NCBI RefSeq assembly: GCF_040115645.1
Contig: NW_027096014.1
Coordinates: 868,001 to 932,000 of the forward strand
Direction of reading: 5' to 3'
From: Euwallacea fornicatus
Lineage: Eukaryota > Arthropoda > Insecta > Coleoptera > Curculionidae
DNA: 64,000 bases
The position numbers were made by a program, and so were the translations under genes. The notes below the pieces were generated by a model. The model had not been told where the DNA came from. It saw nothing but the letters and a program-made list of their open reading frames with translations, and ran no database searches. Positions 25,333-39,664 of the stretch are shown piece after piece. Position 1 is the stretch's first letter. Every line of letters starts with the position of its first letter.

Positions 25333-27563
25333 ATGTCACAACACATCATGATTACATCTTGTTGAACTTCCAAGAAAAATAGTACTTTATGTGCTCAAAC
25401 ACACAACTTTTGTGACTTTTCAAACTTTGAAGCTCGATAACTTCGGCAAATGAGTACGAAATTCCTTAAACAAAGTGTCAAATTAATCAGCTCGACGAGA
25501 TTTTGAAGATGTCACAACACATCAGAATTGCATCTTGTTGAACTTCCAAGAAAAATAGTACTTTATGTGCTCAAACACACAACTTTTGTGACTTTTCAAA
25601 ATTTGAAGCTCGATAACTTCGGCAAATGAGTACCAAATTCCTTAAACTAAGTGTCAAATTAATCAGCTCGACGAGATCCTTTACATGACACAACACATCA
25701 GAATTGCATCTTGTTGAACTTCCCAGAAAAATAGTTCTTTATGTGCTCAAACACACAACTTTTGTGACTTTTCCAATTTTGAAGCTCGATAGCTTCGGCA
25801 AAAGAAGACCAAATTTGTTAAACAAAGTGTCAAATTAATCAGCTCGACGAGATCTTTAACATGACACAACACATCAGAATTGCATCTTGTTGAATTTCCA
25901 AGAAAAATAGTACTTTATGTGCTCAAACACACAACTTTTGTGACTTTTCAAACTTTGAAGCTCGATAACTTCGGCAAATGTGGACCAAATTTGTTAAACA
26001 AAGTGTCAAATTAATCAGCGCGACGAGGTTATGAAGATGTCACAACAATTCATAATTGCATCTTGTTGAACTTCCAAGAAAAATAGTACTTTATGTGCTC
26101 AAACACACAACTTTTGTGACTTTTCAAACTTTGAAGCTCGATAACTTCGGCAAATGTGGACCAAATTTGTTAAACAAAGTGTCAAATTAATCAGCTCGAC
26201 GAGGTTATGAAGATGTCACAACACATCATGATTACATCTTGTTGAACTTCCAAGAAAAATAGTACTTTATGTGCTCAAACACACAACTTTTGTGACTTTT
26301 CAAACTTTGAAGCTCGATAACTTCGGCAAATGAGTACCAAATTCCTTAAACAAAGTGTCAAATTAATCAGCTCGACGAGATTTTGAAGATGTCACAACAC
26401 ATCAGAATTGCATCTTGTTGAACTTCCAAGAAAAATAGTACTTTATGTGCTCAAACACACAACTTTTGTGACTTTTCAAACTTTGAAGCTCGATAACTTC
26501 GGCAAATGTGGACCAAATTTGTTAAACAAAGTGTCAAATTAATCAGCTCGACGAGGTTATGAAGATGTCACAACACATCATGATTACATCTTGTTGAACT
26601 TCCAAGAAAAATAGTACTTTATGTGCTCGACCACACAACTTTTGTGACTTTTCAAACTTTGAAGCTCGATAGCTTCGGCAAATGAAGACCAAATTTGTTA
26701 AACAAAGTGTCACATTAATCAGCTCGACGAGATTTTGAATATGTCACAACACATCATGATTGCATCTTGTTGAATTTCCAAGAAAAATAGTACTTTATGT
26801 GCTCAAACACACATATTTTGTGACTTTTCACACTTTGAAGCTCGATAACTTTGGCCAATGTGGACCAAATTTGTTAACCAAAGTGTCAAAGTAATCAGCT
26901 CGACGAGATCTTTAAAATGACACAACAATTCATGAATGCATCTTGTTGAACTTCCAAGAAAAATAGTACTTTATGTGCTCAAACACACAACTTTTGTGAC
27001 TTTTCAAACTTTGAAGCTCGATAACTTCGGCAAATGTGGACCAAATTTGTTAAACAAAGTGTCAAATTAATCAGCTCGACGAGGTTATGAAGATGTCACA
27101 ACACATCATGATTGCATCTTGTTGAACTTCCAAGAAAAATAGTACTTTATGTGCTCAAACACACATATTTTGTGACTTTTCAAACTTTGAAGCTCGATAA
27201 CTTCGGCAAATGTGGACCAAATTTGTTAAACAAAGTGTCAAATTAATCAGCTCGACGAGGTTATGAAGATGTCACAACACATCATGATTACATCTTGTTG
27301 AACTTCCAAGAAAAATAGTACTTTATGTGCTCAAACACACAACTTTTGTGACTTTTCAAACTTTGAAGCTCGATAACTTCGGCAAATGAGTACCAAATTC
27401 CTTAAACAAAGTGTCAAATTAATCAGCTCGACGAGATTTTGAAGATGTCACAACACATCAGAATTGCATCTTGTTGAACTTCCAAGAAAAATAGTACTTT
27501 ATGTGCTCAAACACACAACTTTTGTGACTTTTCAAAATTTGAAGCTCGATAATTTCGGCAAAT
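25333..27563 (+). repeat. 23-unit segmental block, partial copy K2
   Basis: Matches 21285-23515 at a 4048-bp lag and stops near 27564, where AATGTGG replaces AATGAGT. It carries only one copy of the 7-unit segment. That fits a breakpoint within the first 7-unit copy, or a 7-unit duplication that occurred in K1 after the 23-unit event. Confidence 0.8.
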
Positions 27564-30500
27564 GTGGACCAAATTTCTTAAACTAAGTGTCAAATTAATC
27601 AGCTCGACGAGATCCTTTACATGACACAACACATCAGAATTGCATCTTGTTGAACTTCCCAGAAAAATAGTTCTTTATGTGCTCAAACACACAACTTTTG
27701 TGACTTTTCCAATTTTGAAGCTCGATAGCTTCGGCAAAAGAAGACCAAATTTGTTAAACAAAGTGTCAAATTAATCAGCTCGACGAGATCTTTAAAATGA
27801 CACAACAATTCATGAATGCATCTTGTTGAATTTCCAAGAAAAATAGTACTTTACGTGCTCAAACACACAACTTGTGTGACTTTTCAAACTTTGAAGCTCG
27901 ATAGCTTCTGCAAATGAAGACCAAATTTGTTAAACAAAGTGTCAAATTAATCAGCTCGACGAGATTTTGAATATGTCACAACACATCATGATTGCATCTT
28001 GTTGAATTTCCAAGAAAAATAGTACTTTATGTGCTCAAACACACAACTTTTGTGACTTTTCAAACTTTGAAGCTCGATAACTTCGGCAAATGTGGACCAA
28101 ATTTCTTAAACAAAGTGTCAAAGTAATCAGCTCGACGAGGTTATGAAGATGTCACAACATTTCATGATTACATCTTGTTGAACTTCCAAGAAAAATAGTA
28201 CTTTATGTGCTCAAACACACAACTTTTGTGACTTTTCAAAATTTGAAGCTCGATAATTTCGGCAAATGTGGACCAAATTTCTTAAACAAAGTGTCAAATT
28301 AATCAGCTCAACGAGATCTTTAAAATGACACAACAATTCATGAATGCATCTTGTTGAACTTCCAAGAAAAATAGTACTTTATGTGCTCAAACACACAACT
28401 TTTGTGACTTTTGAATCTTTGAAGCTCGATAGCTTCGGCAAATGAAGACCAAATTTGTTATACAAAGTGTCAAATTAATCAGCTCGACGAGATTTTGAAT
28501 ATGTCACAACACATCATGATTGCATCTTGTTGAACTTCCAAGAAAAATAGTACTTTATGTGCTCAAACACACAACTTTTGTGACTTTTCAAACTTTGAAG
28601 CTCGATAACTTCGGCAAATGAGTACCAAATTCCTTAAACAAAGTGTCAAATTAATCAGCTCGACGAGATTTTGAAGATGTCACAACACATCAGAATTGCA
28701 TCTTGTTGAACTTCCAAGAAAAATAGTACTTTATGTGCTCAAACACACAACTTTTGTGACTTTTCAAACTTTGAAGCTCGATAGCTTCGGCAAATGAAGA
28801 CCAAATTTGTTAAACAAAGTGTCAAATTATTCTGCTCGACGAGATCTTTAAAATGACACAACATTTCATGATTACATCTTGTTGAACTTCCAAGAAAAAT
28901 AGTACTTTATGTGCTCAAACACACAACTTTTGTGACTTTTCAAAATTTGAAGCTCGATAATTTCGGCAAATGTGGACCAAATTTCTTAAACAAAGTGTCA
29001 AAGTAATCACCTCAACGAGATTATGAAGATGTCACAACACATGATGATTACATCTTGTTGAACTTCCAAGAAAAATAGTACTTTACGTGCTCAAACACAC
29101 AACTTGTGTGACTTTTCAAACTTTGAAGCTCGATAACTTCGGCAAATGAGTACCAAATTCCTTAAACAAAGTGTCAAATTAATCAGCTCGACGAGATTTT
29201 GAAGATGTCACAACACATCAGAATTGCATCTTGTTGAACTTCCAAGAAAAATAGTACTTTATGTGCTCAAACAAACAACTTTTGTGACTTTTCCAATTTT
29301 GAAGCTCGATAACTTTGGCAAATGTGGACCAAATTTGTTAAACAGAGTGTCAAATTAATCAGCTCAACGAGGTTATGAAGATGTCATAACACATCATGAT
29401 TACATCTTGTTGAACTTCCAAGAAAAATAGTACTTTATGTGTTCAAACACACAACTTTTGTGACTTTGGAATCTTTGAAGCTCGATAGCTTCGGCAAATG
29501 TGGACCAAATTTGTTAAACAAAGTGTCAAATTAATCAGCTCGACGAGATTTTGAAGATGTCACAACACATCATGATTACATCTTGTTGAACTTCCCAGAA
29601 AAATAGTACTTTATGTGCTCAAACACACAACTTTTGTGACTTTTCAAATTTTGAAGCTCGATAACTTCGGCAAATTAGTACCAAATTCCTTAAACAAAGT
29701 GTCAAATTAATCAGCTCGACGAGATTTTGAAGATGTCACAACACATCAGAATTGCATCTTGTTGAACTTCCAAGAAAAATAGTACTTTACGTGCTCAAAC
29801 ACACAACTTGTGTGACTTTTCAAACTTTGAAGCTCGATAGCTTCGGCAAATGAAGACCAAATTTGTTAAACAAAGTGTCAAATTAATCAGCTCGACGAGA
29901 TTTTGAATATGTCACAACACATCATGATTACATCTTGTTGAACTTCCAAGAAAAATAGTACTTTATGTGCTCAAACACACAACTTTTGTGACTTTTCAAA
30001 CTTTGAAGCTCGATAGCTTCGGCAAATGAAGACCAAATTTGTTAAACAAAGTGTCAAATTAATCAGCTTGACGAGATTTTGAATATGTCACAACACATCA
30101 TGATTGCATCTTGTTGAATTTCCAAGAAAAATAGTACTTTACGTGCTCAAACACACAACTTGTGTGACTTTTCAAACTTTGAAGCTCGATAGCTTCGGCA
30201 AATGAAGACCAAATTTGTTAAACAAAGTGTCAAATTAATCAGCTCGACGAGATTTTGAATATGTCACAACACATCATGATTACATCTTGTTGAACGTCCA
30301 AGAAAAATAGTACTTTATGTGCTCAAACATACAACTTTTGTGACTTTTCAAACTTTGAAGCTCGATAGCTTCGGCAAATGTGGACCAAATTTGTTAAACA
30401 AAGTGTCAAATTAATCAGCTCGACGAGATTTTGAAGATGTCACAACACATCATGATTACATCTTGTTGAACTTCCAAGAAAAATAGTACTTTATGTGCTC

Positions 30501-30607
30501 AAACACACAACTTTTGTGACTTTTCAAACTTTGAAGCTCGATAGCTTCGGCAAATGTGGACCAAATTTGTTAAACAAAGTGTCAAATTAATCAGCTCGAC
30601 GAGATTT
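27564..30607 (+). repeat. Mosaic transition zone of satellite
   Basis: About 17 units without a dominant block. Several variants that mark the right part of the array first appear here: the ATTATTCTGCTC type near 28825, ACTTTGGAATC at 29463, AAATTAGTACC near 29673 and AGCTTGACG at 30065. The GGTTATGAAG type, common to the left, becomes rare after about 28140. A 4-unit relation links 30064 and 30768. GAACGTCC at 30292 is a singleton change. No gene. Confidence 0.8.
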
Positions 30608-32894
30608 TGAAGATGTCACAACACATCATGATTACATCTTGTTGAACTTCCCAGAAAAATAGTACTTTATGTGCTCAAACACACAACTTGTGTGACTTTT
30701 CAAACTTTGAAGCTCGATAGCTTCGGCAAATGAAGACCAAATTTGTTAAACAAAGTGTCAAATTAATCAGCTTGACGAGATTTTGAATATGTCACAACAC
30801 ATCATGATTGCATCTTGTTGAATTTCCAAGAAAAATAGTACTTTACGTGCTCAAACACACAACTTGTGTGACTTTTCAAACTTTGAAGCTCGATAGCTTC
30901 GGCAAATGAAGACCAAATTTGTTAAACAAAGTGTCAAATTAATCAGCTCGACGAGATTTTGAATATGTCACAACACATCATGATTACATCTTGTTGAACT
31001 TCCAAGAAAAATAGTACTTTATGTGCTCAAACATACAACTTTTGTGACTTTTCAAACTTTGAAGCTCGATAGCTTCGGCAAATGTGGACCAAATTTGTTA
31101 AACAAAGTGTCAAATTAATCAGCTCGACGAGATTTTGAAGATGTCACAACACATCATGATTACATCTTGTTGAACTTCCAAGAAAAATAGTACTTTATGT
31201 GCTCAAACACACAACTTTTGTGACTTTTCAAACTTTGAAGCTCGATAGCTTCGGCAAATGTGGACCAAATTTGTTAAACAAAGTGTCAAATTAATCAGCT
31301 CGACGAGATTTTGAAGATGTCACAACACATCATGATTACATCTTGTTGAACTTCCCAGAAAAATAGTACTTTATGTGCTCAAACACACAACTTTTGTGAC
31401 TTTTCAAATTTTGAAGCTCGATAACTTCGGCAAATTAGTACCAAATTCCTTAAACAAAGTGTCAAATTAATCAGCTCGACGAGATTTTGAAGATGTCACA
31501 ACACATCAGAATTGCATCTTGTTGAACTTCCAAGAAAAATAGTACTTTACGTGCTCAAACACACAACTTGTGTGACTTTTCAAACTTTGAAGCTCGATAG
31601 CTTCGGCAAATGAAGACCAAATTTGTTAAACAAAGTGTCAAATTAATCAGCTCGACGAGATTTTGAATATGTCACAACACATCATGATTACATCTTGTTG
31701 AACTTCCAAGAAAAATAGTACTTTATGTGCTCAAACACACAACTTTTGTGACTTTTCACACTTTGAAGCTCGATAGCTTCGGCAAATGTGGACCAAATTT
31801 GTTAAAAAAGTGTCAAATTAATCAGCTCGACGAGATTTTGAAGATGTCACAACACATCATGATTACATCTTGTTGAACTTCCAAGAAAAATAGTACTTTA
31901 TGTGCTCAAACACACAACTTTTGTGACTTTTCAAACTTTGAAGCTCGATAGCTTCGGCAAATGTGGACCACATTTGTTAAACAAAGTGTCAAATTAATCA
32001 GCTCGACGAGATTTTGAAGATGTCACAACACATCATGATTACATCTTGTTGAACTTCCCAGAAAAATAGTACTTTATGTGCTCAAACACACAACTTTTGT
32101 GACTTTTCAAATTTTGAAGCTCGATAACTTCGGCAAATTAGTACCAAATTCCTTAAACAAAGTGTCAAATTAATCAGCTCGACGAGATTTTGAAGATGTC
32201 ACAACACATCAGAATTGCATCTTGTTGAACTTCCAAGAAAAATAGTACTTTATGTGCTCAAACACACAACTTTTGTGACTTTTCAAACTTTGAAGCTCGA
32301 TAGCTTCGGCAAATGAAGACCAAATTTGTTAAACAAAGTGTCAAATTAATCAGCTCGACGAGATCTTTAAAATGACACAACATTTCATTATTACATCTTG
32401 TTGAATTTCCAAGAAAAATAGTACTTTATGTGCTCAAAAACACAACTTTTGTGACTTTTGAATCTTTGAAGCTCGATAGCTTCGGCAAATGAAGACCAAA
32501 TTTGTTATACAAAGTGTCAAATTAATCAGCTCGACGAGATTTTGAATATGTCACAACACATCATGATTGCATCTTGTTGAATTTCCAAGAAAAATAGTAC
32601 TTTACGTGCTCAAACACACAACTTGTGTGACTTTTCAAACTTTGAAGCTCGATAACTTCGGCAAATGAGTACCAAATTCCTTAAACAAAGTGTCAAATTA
32701 ATCAGCTCGACGAGATTTTGAAGATGTCACAACACATCAGAATTGCATCTTGTTGAACTTCCAAGAAAAATAGTACTTTATGTTCTCAAACAAACAACTT
32801 TTGTGACTTTTCCAAATTTGAAGCTCGATAACTTTGGCAAATGTGGACCAAATTTGTTAAACAGAGTGTCAAATTAATCAGCTCAACGAGATTA
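30608..32894 (+). repeat. 13-unit block with 1-bp deletion, copy C1
   Basis: Thirteen units spanning 2287 bp, one short of 13 x 176 because one unit lacks a base. It is duplicated directly to the right. Markers: AGCTTGACG (30768 to 33055), GTTAAAAAAG (31801 to 34088) and CATTTCATTA (32381 to 34668). The left edge is T at 30607 against A at 32894. Confidence 0.88.
31681..31855 (+). repeat. 175-bp unit with 1-bp deletion (unit 181)
   Basis: This unit reads GTTAAAAAAGTG at 31801 where neighbours read GTTAAACAAAGTG, so one base is missing and the next unit starts at 31856. It is one of only two length variants in the window and shifts the phase of everything to its right by one. Confidence 0.9.
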
Positions 32895-35192
32895 TGAAGA
32901 TGTCACAACACATCATGATTACATCTTGTTGAACTTCCCAGAAAAATAGTACTTTATGTGCTCAAACACACAACTTGTGTGACTTTTCAAACTTTGAAGC
33001 TCGATAGCTTCGGCAAATGAAGACCAAATTTGTTAAACAAAGTGTCAAATTAATCAGCTTGACGAGATTTTGAATATGTCACAACACATCATGATTGCAT
33101 CTTGTTGAATTTCCAAGAAAAATAGTACTTTACGTGCTCAAACACACAACTTGTGTGACTTTTCAAACTTTGAAGCTCGATAGCTTCGGCAAATGAAGAC
33201 CAAATTTGTTAAACAAAGTGTCAAATTAATCAGCTCGACGAGATTTTGAATATGTCACAACACATCATGATTACATCTTGTTGAACTTCCAAGAAAAATA
33301 GTACTTTATGTGCTCAAACATACAACTTTTGTGACTTTTCAAACTTTGAAGCTCGATAGCTTCGGCAAATGTGGACCAAATTTGTTAAACAAAGTGTCAA
33401 ATTAATCAGCTCGACGAGATTTTGAAGATGTCACAACACATCATGATTACATCTTGTTGAACTTCCAAGAAAAATAGTACTTTATGTGCTCAAACACACA
33501 ACTTTTGTGACTTTTCAAACTTTGAAGCTCGATAGCTTCGGCAAATGTGGACCAAATTTGTTAAACAAAGTGTCAAATTAATCAGCTCGACGAGATTTTG
33601 AAGATGTCACAACACATCATGATTACATCTTGTTGAACTTCCCAGAAAAATAGTACTTTATGTGCTCAAACACACAACTTTTGTGACTTTTCAAATTTTG
33701 AAGCTCGATAACTTCGGCAAATTAGTACCAAATTCCTTAAACAAAGTGTCAAATTAATCAGCTCGACGAGATTTTGAAGATGTCACAACACATCAGAATT
33801 GCATCTTGTTGAACTTCCAAGAAAAATAGTACTTTACGTGCTCAAACACACAACTTGTGTGACTTTTCAAACTTTGAAGCTCGATAGCTTCGGCAAATGA
33901 AGACCAAATTTGTTAAACAAAGTGTCAAATTAATCAGCTCGACGAGATTTTGAATATGTCACAACACATCATGATTACATCTTGTTGAACTTCCAAGAAA
34001 AATAGTACTTTATGTGCTCAAACACACAACTTTTGTGACTTTTCACACTTTGAAGCTCGATAGCTTCGGCAAATGTGGACCAAATTTGTTAAAAAAGTGT
34101 CAAATTAATCAGCTCGACGAGATTTTGAAGATGTCACAACACATCATGATTACATCTTGTTGAACTTCCAAGAAAAATAGTACTTTATGTGCTCAAACAC
34201 ACAACTTTTGTGACTTTTCAAACTTTGAAGCTCGATAGCTTCGGCAAATGTGGACCACATTTGTTAAACAAAGTGTCAAATTAATCAGCTCGACGAGATT
34301 TTGAAGATGTCACAACACATCATGATTACATCTTGTTGAACTTCCCAGAAAAATAGTACTTTATGTGCTCAAACACACAACTTTTGTGACTTTTCAAATT
34401 TTGAAGCTCGATAACTTCGGCAAATTAGTACCAAATTCCTTAAACAAAGTGTCAAATTAATCAGCTCGACGAGATTTTGAAGATGTCACAACACATCAGA
34501 ATTGCATCTTGTTGAACTTCCAAGAAAAATAGTACTTTATGTGCTCAAACACACAACTTTTGTGACTTTTCAAACTTTGAAGCTCGATAGCTTCGGCAAA
34601 TGAAGACCAAATTTGTTAAACAAAGTGTCAAATTAATCAGCTCGACGAGATCTTTAAAATGACACAACATTTCATTATTACATCTTGTTGAATTTCCAAG
34701 AAAAATAGTACTTTATGTGCTCAAAAACACAACTTTTGTGACTTTTGAATCTTTGAAGCTCGATAGCTTCGGCAAATGAAGACCAAATTTGTTATACAAA
34801 GTGTCAAATTAATCAGCTCGACGAGATTTTGAATATGTCACAACACATCATGATTGCATCTTGTTGAATTTCCAAGAAAAATAGTACTTTACGTGCTCAA
34901 ACACACAACTTGTGTGACTTTTCAAACTTTGAAGCTCGATAACTTCGGCAAATGAGTACCAAATTCCTTAAACAAAGTGTCAAATTAATCAGCTCGACGA
35001 GATTTTGAAGATGTCACAACACATCAGAATTGCATCTTGTTGAACTTCCAAGAAAAATAGTACTTTATGTTCTCAAACAAACAACTTTTGTGACTTTTCC
35101 AAATTTGAAGCTCGATAACTTTGGCAAATGTGGACCAAATTTGTTAAACAGAGTGTCAAATTAATCAGCTCAACGAGATTATGAAGATGTCA
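32895..35192 (+). repeat. 13-unit block with 1-bp deletion, copy C2
   Basis: Matches 30608-32905 at a lag of 2287 bp; I noticed no difference inside it. It stops at 35193, where CATAACAC replaces CACAACAC. It repeats the deletion, the CATTTCATTATT type and the TTATGTTCTC variant. Confidence 0.87.
33968..34142 (+). repeat. 175-bp unit with the same deletion (unit 194)
   Basis: It carries the identical GTTAAAAAAGTG deletion at 34088, exactly 2287 bp after the first. The next unit starts at 34143. Flanking units also match, so this is a segmental copy of the first deletion, not a second mutation. Confidence 0.9.
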
Positions 35193-38100
35193 TAACACAT
35201 CATGATTACATCTTGTTGAACTTCCAAGAAAAATAGTACTTTATGTGTTCAAACACACAACTTTTGTGACTTTGGAATCTTTGAAGCTCGATAGCTTCGG
35301 CAAATGAAGACCAAATTTGTTATACAAAGTGTCAAATTAATCAGCTCGACGAGATTTTGAATATGTCACAACACATCATGATTGCATCTTGTTGAATTTC
35401 CAAGAAAAATAGTACTTTACGTGCTCAAACACACAACTTGTGTGACTTTTCAAACTTTGAAGCTCGATAGCTTCGGCAAATGAAGACCAAATTTGTTAAA
35501 CAAAGTGTCAAATTAATCAGCTTGACGAGATTTTGAATATGTCACAACACATCATGATTGCATCTTGTTGAATTTCCAAGAAAAATAGTACTTTACGTGC
35601 TCAAACACACAACTTGTGTGACTTTTCAAACTTTGAAGCTCGATAGCTTCGGCAAATGAAGACCAAATTTGTTAAACAAAGTGTCAAATTAATCAGCTCG
35701 ACGAGATTTTGAATATGTCACAACACATCATGATTACATCTTGTTGAACTTCCAAGAAAAATAGTACTTTATGTGCTCAAACACACAACTTTTGTGACTT
35801 TTCAAACTTTGAAGCTCGATAGCTTCGGCAAATGTGGACCAAATTTGTTAAACAAAGTGTCAAATTAATCAGCTCGACGAGATTTTGAAGATGTCACAAC
35901 ACATCATGATTACATCTTGTTGAACTTCCAAGAAAAATAGTACTTTATGTGCTCAAACACACAACTTTTGTGACTTTTCAAAATTTGAAGCTCGATAGCT
36001 TCGGCAAATGTGGACCAAATTTGTTAAACAAAGTGTCAAATTAATCAGCTCGACGAGATTTTGAAGATGTCACAACACATCATGATTACATCTTGTTGAA
36101 CTTCCCAGAAAAATAGTACTTTATGTGCTCAAACACACAACTTGTGTGACTTTTCAAACTTTGAAGCTCGATAACTTCGGCAAATGAGTACCAAATTCCT
36201 TAAACAAAGTGTCAAATTAATCAGCTCGACGAGATTTTGAAGATGTCACAACACATCAGAATTGCATCTTGTTGAACTTCCAAGAAAAATAGTACTTTAT
36301 GTGCTCAAACACACAACTTTTGTGACTTTTCAAACTTTGAAGCTCGATAGCTTCGGCAAATGAAGACCAAATTTGTTAAACAAAGTGTCAAATTAATCTG
36401 CTCGACGAGATCTTTAAAATGACACAACATTTCATGATTACATCTTGTTGAACTTCCAAGAAAAATAGTACTTTATGTGCTCAAACACACAACTTTTGTG
36501 ACTTTTCAAAATTTGAAGCTCGATAATTTCGGCAAATGTGGACCAAATTTCTTAAACAAAGTGTCAAAGTAATCACCTCAACGAGATTTTGAAGATGTCA
36601 CAACACATGATGATTACATCTTGTTGAACTTCCAAGAAAAATAGTACTTTACGTGCTCAAACACACAACTTGTGTGACTTTTCAAACTTTGAAGCTCGAT
36701 AACTTCGGCAAATGAGTACCAAATTCCTTAAACAAAGTGTCAAATTAATCAGCTCGACGAGATTTTGAAGATGTCACAACACATCAGAATTGCATCTTGT
36801 TGAACTTCCAAGAAAAATAGTACTTTATGTGCTCAAACAAACAACTTTTGTGACTTTTCCAATTTTGAAGCTCGATAACTTTGGCAAATGTGGACCAAAT
36901 TTGTTAAACAGAGTGTCAAATTAATCAGCTCAACGAGATTATGAAGATGTCATAACACATCATGATTACATCTTGTTGAACTTCCAAGAAAAATAGTACT
37001 TTATGTGTTCAAACACACAACTTTTGTGACTTTGGAATCTTTGAAGCTCGATAGCTTCGGCAAATGAAGACCAAATTTGTTATACAAAGTGTCAAATTAA
37101 TCAGCTCGACGAGATTTTGAATATGTCACAACACATCATGATTGCATCTTGTTGAATTTCCAAGAAAAATAGTACTTTACGTGCTCAAACACACAACTTG
37201 TGTGACTTTTCAAACTTTGAAGCTCGATAGCTTCGGCAAATGAAGACCAAATTTGTTAAACAAAGTGTCAAATTAATCAGCTTGACGAGATTTTGAATAT
37301 GTCACAACACATCATGATTGCATCTTGTTGAATTTCCAAGAAAAATAGTACTTTACGTGCTCAAACACACAACTTGTGTGACTTTTCAAACTTTGAAGCT
37401 CGATAGCTTCGGCAAATGAAGACCAAATTTGTTAAACAAAGTGTCAAATTAATCAGCTCGACGAGATTTTGAATATGTCACAACACATCATGATTACATC
37501 TTGTTGAACTTCCCAGAAAAATAGTACTTTATGTGCTCAAACACACAACTTTTGTGACTTTTCAAATTTTGAAGCTCGATAACTTCGGCAAATGAGTACC
37601 AAATTCCTTAAACAAAATGCCAAATTAATCAGCTCGACGAGATCCTTAACATGACACAACACATCAGAATTGCATCTTGTTGAACTTCCAAGAAAAATAG
37701 TACTTTATGTGCTCAAACACACAACTTTTGTGACTTTTCAAAATTTGAAGCTCGATAATTTCGGCAAATGTGGACCAAATTTCTTAAACAAAGTGTCAAA
37801 GTAATCACCTCAACGAGATTTTGAAGATGTCACAACACATGATGATTACATCTTGTTGAACTTCCAAGAAAAATAGTACTTTATGTGCTCAAACACACAT
37901 ATTTTGTGACTTTTCAAACTTTGAAGCTCGATAACTTCGGCAAATGAGTACCAAATTCCTTAAACAAAGTGTCAAATTAATCAGCTCGACGAGATCTTTA
38001 AAATGACACAACAATTCATGATTGCATCTTGTTGAACTTCCCAGAAAAATAGTTCTTTATGTGTTCAAACACACAACTTTTGTGACTTTTGAATCTTTGA

Positions 38101-39664
38101 AGCTCGATAGCTTCGGCAAATGAAGACCAAATTTGTTATACTAAGTGTCAAATTAATCAGCTCGACGAGATTTTGAATATGTCACAACACATCATGATTG
38201 CATCTTGTTGAACTTCCAAGAAAAATAGTACTTTATGTGCTCAAACACACAACTTTTGTGACTTTTCAAATTTTGAAGCTCGATAACTTCGGCAAATGAG
38301 TACCAAATTTGTTAAACAAAGTGTCAAATTAATCAGCTCGACGAGATTTTGAATATGTCACAACACATCATGATTGCATCATGTTGAATTTCCAAGAAAA
38401 ATAGTACTTTACGTGCTCAAACACACAACTTGTGTGACTTTTCAAATTTTGAAGCTCGATAACTTCGGCAAATGAGTACCAAATTTGTTAAACAAAGTGT
38501 CAAATTAATCAGCTCGACGAGATTTTGAATATGTCACAACACATCATGATTGCATCATGTTGAATTTCCAAGAAAAATAGTACTTTACGTGCTCAAACAC
38601 ACAACTTTTGTGACTTTTCAAACTTTGAAGCTCGATAGCTTCGGCAAATGAAGACCAAATTTGTTAAACAAAGTGTCAAATTATTCTGCTCGACGAGATC
38701 TTTAAAATGACACAACATTTCATGATTACATCTTGTTGAACTTCCAAGAAAAATAGTACTTTATGTGCTCAAACACACAACTTTTGTGACTTTTCAAAAT
38801 TTGAAGCTCGATAATTTCGGCAAATGTGGACCAAATTTCTTAAACAAAGTGTCAAAGTAATCACCTCAACGAGATTATGAAGATGTCACAACACATGATG
38901 ATTACATCTTGTTGAACTTCCAAGAAAAATAGTACTTTACGTGCTCAAACACACAACTTGTGTGACTTTTCAAACTTTGAAGCTCGATAACTTCGGCAAA
39001 TGAGTACCAAATTCCTTAAACAAAGTGTCAAATTAATCAGCTCGACGAGATTTTGAAGATGTCACAACACATCAGAATTGCATCTTGTTGAACTTCCAAG
39101 AAAAATAGTACTTTATGTGCTCAAACAAACAACTTTTGTGACTTTTCCAATTTTGAAGCTCGATAACTTTGGCAAATGTGGACCAAATTTGTTAAACAGA
39201 GTGTCAAATTAATCAGCTCAACGAGATTATGAAGATGTCATAACACATCATGATTACATCTTGTTGAACTTCCAAGAAAAATAGTACTTTATGTGTTCAA
39301 ACACACAACTTTTGTGACTTTGGAATCTTTGAAGCTCGATAGCTTCGGCAAATGAAGACCAAATTTGTTATACAAAGTGTCAAATTAATCAGCTCGACGA
39401 GATTTTGAATATGTCACAACACATCATGATTGCATCTTGTTGAATTTCCAAGAAAAATAGTACTTTACGTGCTCAAACACACAACTTGTGTGACTTTTCA
39501 AACTTTGAAGCTCGATAGCTTCGGCAAATGAAGATCAAATTTGTTAAACAAAGTGTCAAATTAATCAGCTTGACGAGATTTTGAATATGTCACAACACAT
39601 CATGATTGCATCTTGTTGAATTTCCAAGAAAAATAGTACTTTACGTGCTCAAACACACAACTTG
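35193..39664 (+). repeat. Satellite segment related to the D and right-hand blocks
   Basis: About 25 units. 34869-35753 recurs at 36629-37513 (10 units, 1760 bp; TTTGGAATCT at 35271 and 37031). 35273-37592 corresponds to 40905-43224 at 32 units (5632 bp). Two adjacent units near 38377 and 38553 carry GCATCATGTTG, also seen at about 54217. From 38681 onward it is the partner of 54345-56344. AAGATCAAAT near 39531 is a singleton. No gene. Confidence 0.8.
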
